Assembly (NCBI GenBank): GCA_000634115.1 | Contig: JFLJ01000130.1 | Span: 25,702-89,701, forward strand | DNA length: 64,000 nt | Source of the DNA: Prochlorococcus sp. scB241_528O2 | GTDB taxonomy: Bacteria; Cyanobacteriota; Cyanobacteriia; PCC-6307; Cyanobiaceae | Direction: 5' to 3' | Shown here: positions 57,747 through 64,000 of the stretch, piece by piece | Layout of the letters: each line of letters starts with the position of its first letter | How positions within the stretch are numbered: position 1 is the stretch's first letter | Notes under the pieces: generated by a model | What the model saw: the letters and a program-made list of their open reading frames with translations, nothing else | The model's database searches: none | Told to the model about the DNA's origin: nothing | Made by a program: the position numbers and the translations under genes

Positions 57747-58877
57747 TCAATTTTCAAAAACTTTATTTTGAAGAACAACTCCTTCATCGCTTAATAAACA
57801 TCCAGAAATGAGCTCATCCTCTTTATCTAATTTAATTAGACCATCTTTTATAAAAGGTGTAATCAAAGATGTTAAGTTCTTAGCATAAAGTGAACTTGCA
57901 TCATAAGGAACTGATGATGGTAATTCGCCTGCTCCTATAAGTTTTACCCCATCTTTAATAATAGTTTCATTTGATTTTGTTCCTTCACAATTACCTCCCT
58001 GAGAAACTGCCAGATCAATTACTACTGCACCAGGCCTCATTTTTTCAATCATGGGAGAGTCTATTAAAACAGGAGCTTTTTTACCTAAAACTTGCGCAGT
58101 ACATATGGCAACATCAGCTTCAGATAAATATTTAGTTAAAGTAGCCTTCTGTTTTGAAAGGAATTCGGGTGTTACAGCTTTTGCATAACCTCCTGACTCG
58201 CCTGGTTTTTCGTCCACTTCAGGAAGTTCTATAAATCTTGCTCCGAGGGACTCTACTTGTTCTTTAACAGCAGGTCTGATATCAGATACAAATACTATTG
58301 CACCAAGTCTTTTTGCTGTCGCAACTGCCTGCAAACCTGCAACTCCTCCACCAAGAACAACTACTTTGGCAGGTTGGACTGTACCTGCTGCAGTCATAAG
58401 CATTGGGAAATATCTATCTAACTCACTTGCAGCTAAAAGCACTGCTTTATATCCGGCGATATTGGCCTGTGAAGAAAGAACATCAGAAGATTGAGCTCTA
58501 CTAATCCTGGGAAGCAACTCTAGGGATAAAGCCGAAATCTTATTACTATTAATAATCCTTAGAAGCTCCTTATTACCGTATGGGTTAAGAAGGCCAAGAA
58601 GAACAGCTCCTTTTTTTAATTTAGTTAAATTATCCTCTGATGGAGTTTGAACACAAAATATTAAATCCGCTTCACCCCAAATTTTTTGATCTAGGCTAGT
58701 TATTATTGTTCCGCCCGACTGCTCATAAGATAAGTCACTAAATCCTGATAATTTTCCCGCTGAACTTTCAATATAAACATCACATCCAAGGCTTTTTAAT
58801 TTCTTTACCGCTTCTGGTGTAGCTGAAACTCTCCTTTCACCAGAGCTTGTTTCGGAAGGGATCAGTATCTTTGTCAA
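57747..58877 (-). CDS. pntA-1: NAD(P) transhydrogenase subunit alpha, part 1
   Basis: 376 residues, the soluble NAD domain (dI). It begins with SSGERRVSATPEAVKKLKSL and has the Rossmann motif VVLGGGVAGLQAVATAKRLG and the loop GYAKAVTPEFL. It is the first gene of pntA-1, pntA-2, pntB, with the alpha/beta hydrolase after them. Confidence 0.95.
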   Translation of the reverse strand: MTKILIPSETSSGERRVSATPEAVKKLKSLGCDVYIESSAGKLSGFSDLSYEQSGGTIITSLDQKIWGEADLIFCVQTPSEDNLTKLKKGAVLLGLLNPYGNKELLRIINSNKISALSLELLPRISRAQSSDVLSSQANIAGYKAVLLAASELDRYFPMLMTAAGTVQPAKVVVLGGGVAGLQAVATAKRLGAIVFVSDIRPAVKEQVESLGARFIELPEVDEKPGESGGYAKAVTPEFLSKQKATLTKYLSEADVAICTAQVLGKKAPVLIDSPMIEKMRPGAVVIDLAVSQGGNCEGTKSNETIIKDGVKLIGAGELPSSVPYDASSLYAKNLTSLITPFIKDGLIKLDKEDELISGCLLSDEGVVLQNKVFEN

Positions 58878-59004
58878 TTTATTTATTTTTTTAACATACT
58901 AAATATAAATTGAAGAAAGTCAAAAGTCTTGGACTTTTGTTAAAAATATATTTTCTTTTCTATAAAAAATAGCTATCTAGAATATATAGATACTAAATAA
59001 TCCA

Positions 59005-59583
59005 ATGAGTATAAAAGCAATCGAGTGTCCTGATGGAGTATGTCACAGCCATCATGGTGGTCATGCTGTTCCAAGGCAAGCTATGCAGAAAAATCTAGAA
59101 AAGCATGGTAAAGACTGGTGCGAGAAATTAGCAGAGAGAATTTATGAAATGTCAGTTGATACTTATTCACAGACAGTCATGCCCAGTCTCCACTCGGCAG
59201 GTTGGCAAAGAAGACATTTAGATTGGGAATTTAAGCTTGCAGAAAATGATTCTGAACCTGATGAAGCTCTTGTTGAAGGAATTATCAATGCAACAGAAAG
59301 CTTTCTAAGGAGTAGTGAGGTGCATCGATTATTTATTCAGGAATTAGTCCAAGGAACATTTGAGGAAGCAAATGACAAAAAAATAATTTCTAAGGCAATA
59401 AAATCTATTATTGAAGAAGAAATTGTTAGTTCACTTAGAGAAAGAAAAGAAACTCTTCTAAAGAAAATTTCCGCAAAATTAATATCAGAAGAAAAAGTTA
59501 GTAAGGAACTTGCAATAAATTCAGCTAAAGAGGGTTTTGAGGAAGTTGAAAGGCTACTTGCAAATCATAGCGAGGCAGTTTAA
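59005..59583 (+). CDS. Conserved cyanobacterial hypothetical protein, 192 aa
   Basis: An N-terminal Cys/His segment (IECPDGVCHSHHGGHAVPRQ) suggests metal binding; the rest is a long helical domain (LEKHGKDWCEKLAERIYEMS, IIEEEIVSSLRERKETLLKK). It is divergent from pntA-1, so the 58878-59004 gap holds both promoters. Function is unknown. Confidence 0.7.
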   Translation: MSIKAIECPDGVCHSHHGGHAVPRQAMQKNLEKHGKDWCEKLAERIYEMSVDTYSQTVMPSLHSAGWQRRHLDWEFKLAENDSEPDEALVEGIINATESFLRSSEVHRLFIQELVQGTFEEANDKKIISKAIKSIIEEEIVSSLRERKETLLKKISAKLISEEKVSKELAINSAKEGFEEVERLLANHSEAV

Positions 59584-59748
59584 CCCTATTTCTTTATATT
59601 TTCTTTATATTTTGGTTGTAATTAGTTCTAAAATCGGCTCAAATATAAACTAAAGATTAAATTATTGTTTGAAAGTACAAAGTTGTAACTTATTAGACAT
59701 TACATCTATTCTCTGATGTGTTTATCTATATACAACTTTTAAGTTTCA

Positions 59749-59973
59749 ATGGACAATTTCATTAGAAAAAGAATTGATATTGCGACCTGTTGGGCTACCA
59801 ACAGAATATCAGTTATGGATACTCTAGAAAGATATGAAGACAGCTATGCAATAGCAGAAGAATTTAGAGAATGGATATTGCATATTGGACAAAAGAACGA
59901 AAATTTAAGAGATTCAGTTTTAAATTTTCCAAAGGAATTAAAAGAATTATTAGACCAAAAAGTCAACGATTAA
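59749..59973 (+). CDS. Small conserved hypothetical protein, 74 aa
   Basis: A soluble helical protein (KRIDIATCWATNRISVMDTL, IAEEFREWILHIGQKNENLR). It lies 79 bp before the NTRC gene on the same strand. No family name is known to me. Confidence 0.6.
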   Translation: MDNFIRKRIDIATCWATNRISVMDTLERYEDSYAIAEEFREWILHIGQKNENLRDSVLNFPKELKELLDQKVND

Positions 59974-60052
59974 TTAATAAATTGATTGTTTGAAACCCGA
60001 GCTTCATTAGTTTAGTTTATTTATTATTATTAATAGTGAAATTAGCAAATAA

Positions 60053-61429
60053 ATGGAAAATAAAGAGACAAATTCAAACGTAGAGAATGTAGTAATTATT
60101 GGTTCAGGCCCTGCAGGCTATACAGCGGCAATTTATGCGGCAAGAGCAAATCTTCAACCTTTGCTTATAACAGGATTTAATTCCGGAGGAATTCCAGGTG
60201 GCCAATTAATGACTACAACATTTGTTGAGAACTATCCAGGATTTCCTGATGGAGTACTGGGGCCTGAATTGATGGACCTCATGAAAGCTCAAGCAGAAAG
60301 ATGGGGTACAAATTTATACGAAAGTGATGTTGTTTCAATAAATACTGATTCTCATCCTTTTGAACTAAAAACTTTAGAAGGAACTATAAAAGCTAACTCA
60401 ATTATTATTGCAACTGGAGCAAGTGCAAATAGATTAGGCGTGATAAATGAAGATAAATTCTGGAGTAAAGGGATAAGTGCTTGTGCAATATGTGATGGAG
60501 CGACCCCACAATTCAGAGATGAAGAATTAGCTGTTATAGGAGGAGGAGACTCTGCATGCGAAGAAGCAGCATACCTCACTAAGTATGGCAGCAAAGTGCA
60601 TTTGATTGTTAGATCAGAAAAATTAAGGGCTAGCGCAGCAATGGTTGATAGAGTAAAAGCTAATCCAAAGATAGAAATCCATTGGAACACAAAAGTTGAT
60701 AAAGCTGATGGTTCTGAATGGCTTGAGAGAATAGAAACTATTCACTCTCAAGAAGGTAAAGGTGTAATCAATATAAAGGGTCTTTTTTACGCGATAGGGC
60801 ACACACCAAATACTAAGTTCTTAGGCAACAAAATTGATTTAGATAATAAGGGATATATTGCTTGCAAATCAGGAAGACCAGAAACATCTATTGAAGGTAT
60901 TTTCGCAGCAGGTGACGTTGTTGATTCAGAGTGGAGACAAGGAGTTACCGCTGCAGGAACAGGATGCATGGCAGCATTAGCTACCGAAAGGTGGCTAGCC
61001 GAGAAAAACTTAGCAAAAACTATAGTCAGAGAAACACCCGAACCAGAAAAAAAACTTAATTCATCAGATTTTAATGAAGACGAAGTTAATGAAGATACTT
61101 TCGATTCAAACTCTGAATGGCAAAAAGGCAGTTATGCATTAAGGAAACTTTATCACGAGAGTAAAAAACCTATATTAGTAATTTTTAGTTCCCCAAGCTG
61201 CGGCCCATGTCATGTATTGAAACCTCAGTTAAAAAGGGTAATTAAAGAACTTGATGGTGCAGTGCTGGGAGTTGAAATAGATATTGATAAAGATCAAGAT
61301 ATTGCGAAACAAGCTGGTATTAACGGCACACCAACAGTTCAACTTTTTAAAGAAAAATTATTAAAGAAACAATGGCAAGGTGTTAAACAAAGAAGTGAAT
61401 TTAAAGAAGCGATAAAAAATATTATCTAA
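60053..61429 (+). CDS. ntrC: NADPH thioredoxin reductase C (reductase-thioredoxin fusion)
   Basis: 458 residues. The reductase part has IIGSGPAGYTAAIYAARA (FAD), the redox pair Cys144/Cys147 (CAICDGA), GGGDSACEEA (NADPH) and AAGDVVD. After an acidic linker the C-terminal thioredoxin domain carries Cys383/Cys386 in SSPSCGPCHVLK. NTRC feeds NADPH electrons to 2-Cys peroxiredoxin and to chloroplast-type redox targets. The symbol here means NTRC, not the nitrogen regulator. Confidence 0.93.
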   Translation: MENKETNSNVENVVIIGSGPAGYTAAIYAARANLQPLLITGFNSGGIPGGQLMTTTFVENYPGFPDGVLGPELMDLMKAQAERWGTNLYESDVVSINTDSHPFELKTLEGTIKANSIIIATGASANRLGVINEDKFWSKGISACAICDGATPQFRDEELAVIGGGDSACEEAAYLTKYGSKVHLIVRSEKLRASAAMVDRVKANPKIEIHWNTKVDKADGSEWLERIETIHSQEGKGVINIKGLFYAIGHTPNTKFLGNKIDLDNKGYIACKSGRPETSIEGIFAAGDVVDSEWRQGVTAAGTGCMAALATERWLAEKNLAKTIVRETPEPEKKLNSSDFNEDEVNEDTFDSNSEWQKGSYALRKLYHESKKPILVIFSSPSCGPCHVLKPQLKRVIKELDGAVLGVEIDIDKDQDIAKQAGINGTPTVQLFKEKLLKKQWQGVKQRSEFKEAIKNII

Positions 61430-61438
61430 ACTAATTGT

Positions 61439-61705
61439 TTACTTGTTATTCCTCTTAGGATTATTTTTATTGGTTGTGGGTCTGCCTCCACCAGCATTCC
61501 TCTCACGATAAGTTATCCTCCCTCTAGAAAGATCATAAGGACTTATCTCAACTAAGACTTTGTCTCCAGCTAATAATTTAATTCTAAATTTAGTCAATTT
61601 ACCTGCGGCCCTGCATAAACATTGATGTCCTTCAGGCTGCTCTAAGGTAACCAAATAAAATCCATTTCCTTGCTCTTTTTCTATAACACCTGAAGTTTCA
61701 ATCAT
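61439..61705 (-). CDS. infA: Translation initiation factor IF-1
   Basis: 88 residues. The S1/OB fold is visible in GVIEKEQGNGFYLVTLEQPE, KFRIKLLAGDKVLVEISPYD and LSRGRITYRE. A basic tail of about 17 residues extends beyond the usual IF-1 end. It binds the 30S A site with IF-2 and IF-3. It converges with the NTRC gene. Confidence 0.92.
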   Translation of the reverse strand: MIETSGVIEKEQGNGFYLVTLEQPEGHQCLCRAAGKLTKFRIKLLAGDKVLVEISPYDLSRGRITYRERNAGGGRPTTNKNNPKRNNK

Positions 61706-61798
61706 TAAATAATTATTTTTCTAGGTTTATATTATCAGAAAAAGATTGGCCAAAATTGATTTAAGAAAAATTACCTAAGTAAAAATATAGAATTTAAT

Positions 61799-62011
61799 TT
61801 AAACGGAAAATTTGATTTCATTAATTATTTGAAGTTGACCATAGTAGAAATTAGCCTTAGCAATTTTCTCAGGATCTTCTAATTGATCAAAAAAAACAAA
61901 TCCAAGGCTTTCCCATAATGAAGATCCGCAAACATTATTCAATTCATTTTTTGCTTCTTTTGCAAAATTATCAAGTTTTCGTTCAAGATTTTTAGATTTG
62001 GAAACGGACAT
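61799..62011 (-). CDS. Small hypothetical protein, 70 aa
   Basis: From MSVSKSKNLERKLDNFAKEA, a helical soluble protein (GSSLWESLGFVFFDQLEDPE, KIAKANFYYGQLQIINEI). It lies 53 bp after ycf39 on the same strand. No family is recognised. Confidence 0.6.
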   Translation of the reverse strand: MSVSKSKNLERKLDNFAKEAKNELNNVCGSSLWESLGFVFFDQLEDPEKIAKANFYYGQLQIINEIKFSV

Positions 62012-62064
62012 AACATTTATGAGAATATAGTACAAAGTTACTATATAATTTCTGAAATGCAATA

Positions 62065-63027
62065 TTAAAAAGGTAATCTCTTTTTTTCTTCAATATTTAG
62101 ATCTGCTTCCATTTCCCTTAATCTTTTAAGAATTTGCTGATAGTACTCTTTAATATAGCTCTCTAAAGATGTCATATCTTCTTTTTTTAGATCCAATATT
62201 TCATAGGTTTTACTCATATCAGCATCTAATGATTCTCCACTACTGGTTACTTCAGCGAAAGCCAATCTTTCAGCAACATTTAAGGAATCTTGAAAAAAAG
62301 AAACTACTTTTTGGGTGACAATTATTAAAAATGGGGAAACTCTAAAAATTTTAGCTTTTTTTTCGCTAAATTTTTCACATAGGGATACAACTTCATTTGA
62401 ATCCCATGCTTTGGGGCCAACTAATGGCAATGATGTTCTATAAGTCTTTGGATTATTTACAGCTGCGACAATAATTTTTGCCATGTCTTGAGTATTCATA
62501 TAAGCAATTTTCGTTGGAGTTCCACTTATCCAAACCGCTTGACTATCTAAGACTGGGATAGCAAATTGACCTATAAGTCCTTGCATAAATGCTGCACATT
62601 TGAAAATTGTATACTCTAGTTCAGACTTCTCAAGAAGTTTTTCTGTACAATATTTAACGTCCATTAATGGAACATTTCTAAATCTTTCTGTTAGGAGTAT
62701 TGAAAGGAATATTACTCTTTTTACATTTAGAGATTCACAAGCATTGAATAAATTAAGTTTCCCATCCCAGTCTATTTCATAAATACTTTTAGGATCATCT
62801 GGTCTACTAGTTGCTGCATCAATTACAACTTCAATATCTTGCAATGCATACTCAATATCGGAAGAATTTAATAAATTACCTTTTGTAAGTTCACAACCCC
62901 ACTCTTGTAAAAAAGAAGCTTTTTTGGGATTCCTGACAAAGCATCTCACTTCATGTCCTTCCTCTATAGATTGCTTTGCTATTTGCCTTCCAAGAGTACC
63001 TGTTGCTCCTACTAAAAGAATCTTCAT
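62065..63027 (-). CDS. ycf39: Ycf39-type NAD(P)-binding photosystem II assembly protein
   Basis: 320 residues of the atypical SDR family. The dinucleotide motif is ILLVGATGTLGRQIAKQSIE, followed by VRCFVRNPKKASFL, and VIDAATSRPDD and VDIDWDGK-like segments follow. In cyanobacteria Ycf39 works with HliD in delivering chlorophyll to D1 during photosystem II assembly. Its neighbours are petM and a small hypothetical. Confidence 0.93.
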   Translation of the reverse strand: MKILLVGATGTLGRQIAKQSIEEGHEVRCFVRNPKKASFLQEWGCELTKGNLLNSSDIEYALQDIEVVIDAATSRPDDPKSIYEIDWDGKLNLFNACESLNVKRVIFLSILLTERFRNVPLMDVKYCTEKLLEKSELEYTIFKCAAFMQGLIGQFAIPVLDSQAVWISGTPTKIAYMNTQDMAKIIVAAVNNPKTYRTSLPLVGPKAWDSNEVVSLCEKFSEKKAKIFRVSPFLIIVTQKVVSFFQDSLNVAERLAFAEVTSSGESLDADMSKTYEILDLKKEDMTSLESYIKEYYQQILKRLREMEADLNIEEKKRLPF

Positions 63028-63084
63028 ATTTAAGATTTACTTAACCTGTAGACCATAACTCACTTTGTTGTGTATTCGTGAGAA

Positions 63085-63183
63085 TCAATCTCCCTGAAAC
63101 TTCAATAATAATGCACCACCAACCAATCCTATTGGTATCAGTATCCAAAAAACTGCAGCAATACTAAAAATTTCTTTAGCCAT
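63085..63183 (-). CDS. petM: Cytochrome b6f complex subunit PetM
   Basis: 32 residues: [20 protein letters not shown] then a tail with [11 protein letters not shown] single membrane helix with the conserved PetM start. It is a small stabilising subunit of the b6f complex in thylakoids. It lies 55 bp upstream of ycf39 on the same strand. Confidence 0.92.
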
Positions 63184-63276
63184 AGTAAAATTTATTCATT
63201 AATATAATTTACATTCAATATACATTTATTTGTAAAAAAAATAGATAATGCAAATATCTTGAAAATTTTTGAATAT

Positions 63277-64000
63277 ATGAATTCCAATTTTAATGAAAAA
63301 AATATTAACTATCCTAATTACTGGAATTGGAATGGTTTTAAAATTTGTTGGAGTGTTACAGGCGAAGATAATAAAATTCCAATTATCTTTCTACACGGAT
63401 TTGGTGCTAGTCGAAAACACTGGAGAAACAATTTAGAATATTTCGCAAAAAGAAATTGTGCCTCCTATTCTTTGGATTTAATTGGATTTGGCGATTCAGA
63501 TCAACCTGGGTTAGGAGAAATTGGAAAATTAAACAATGAGATCTGGTGTAAACAAGTTGAAGACTTTATTGAAAAGGTAATAAGACCAAAGAATTCTCGG
63601 AAAGTAATTCTTATTGGCAATTCCCTTGGAGCATTAGTAGCGTTAACTTGCGCTGTTAAATTAGAGGATCAAATCGCGACAGTTATTGCATCGCCTCTAC
63701 CAGATCAATTTCAGAACAATAAAAATAAAATAATAAATAAACCATTATTTAAAAAATTAAAAGATAGATTCATAAAAATATTCTTTTTATTTTTCCCTTT
63801 AGAGATTATTTTGTTTTTAATAACCAAATTAGGTATTATTAGTCTAGGCCTTAATTCTGCATATTTCAAAAAAGATAATATTGACCGCGAACTGATAGAT
63901 TTAGTAACAAAACCAGTTCTAAGGAGAACTTCAGCTAGAGCATTAAGAGCAATGTGTATTGGCATGTCTTCAAGGGATGAAAAATTGAAAGCCCCTTACC
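63277..64000 (+). CDS. Alpha/beta hydrolase, partial at the window end
   Basis: The first 241 codons are in the window. IIFLHGFGASRKHWRNNLEY is the oxyanion region, SLDLIGFGDSDQP the next strand, and VILIGNSLGALVALTCAVKL the nucleophile elbow (GNSLG). It resembles the hydrolases that follow petM in other Prochlorococcus (from memory). An in-frame TTG at 63259 is a possible earlier start. The acid and His lie beyond the window. Confidence 0.88.
   Translation, partial: MNSNFNEKNINYPNYWNWNGFKICWSVTGEDNKIPIIFLHGFGASRKHWRNNLEYFAKRNCASYSLDLIGFGDSDQPGLGEIGKLNNEIWCKQVEDFIEKVIRPKNSRKVILIGNSLGALVALTCAVKLEDQIATVIASPLPDQFQNNKNKIINKPLFKKLKDRFIKIFFLFFPLEIILFLITKLGIISLGLNSAYFKKDNIDRELIDLVTKPVLRRTSARALRAMCIGMSSRDEKLKAPY

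Overview
The window is AT-rich cyanobacterial DNA that reads as a high-light-adapted Prochlorococcus genome. The evidence is petM, ycf39, an NTRC-type thioredoxin reductase, a split pntA with pntB, four Hli genes, many small proteins of families typical of marine picocyanobacteria (recognised from memory: DUF1330, DUF2839, DUF3303, DUF3721, DUF3764) and repeated 3' fragments of a tRNA-Pro(UGG). I do not assign a strain.

Positions 1 to about 29,200 form a hypervariable island. Eight same-strand copies of the 3' half of a tRNA-Pro gene lie between 5.5 and 28.3 kb and divide it into cargo blocks: an NmrA-like gene; a superinfection-immunity-like gene plus a 33-residue tandem-repeat gene; a secreted nuclease plus sdhCAB; several blocks of tiny membrane proteins; an EF-hand/ECF sigma/putative anti-sigma/rluF block; and a secreted protein, a PhyH-like oxygenase and a SYLF protein. 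A second dispersed element, a 20-bp box often joined to a terminator-like hairpin, occurs eight times between 0.2 and 18.8 kb. The island is rich in intra-window paralogs, several of them pseudogenes, so small gene units appear to be duplicated and then decay. No integrase or full-length tRNA is present.

Positions 29.2 to 46.5 kb are a second accessory stretch without tRNA fragments. It holds a SRAP protein, a DUF3303 protein, a candidate structured RNA, a small gene behind an NtcA-like promoter, a DUF3721/PepSY-like membrane pair, a DUF3764 operon, an Nramp-like transporter with altered motifs, an SNF-type sodium symporter, a SelO-type protein and a compact hli operon.

Positions 46.5 to 64 kb are dense core genome: ychF; an HlyD/DevB-like adaptor overlapping polA; cysS; dxr; a thioredoxin-fold ferredoxin; an alpha/beta hydrolase; pntB, pntA-2 and pntA-1; two conserved hypotheticals; NTRC; infA; ycf39; petM; and a hydrolase cut by the window end. 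NTRC, transhydrogenase, PetM, Ycf39 and the Hli proteins all serve photosynthetic redox balance and photosystem assembly or protection. The sdhCAB cargo adds a quinone-linked succinate/fumarate step.
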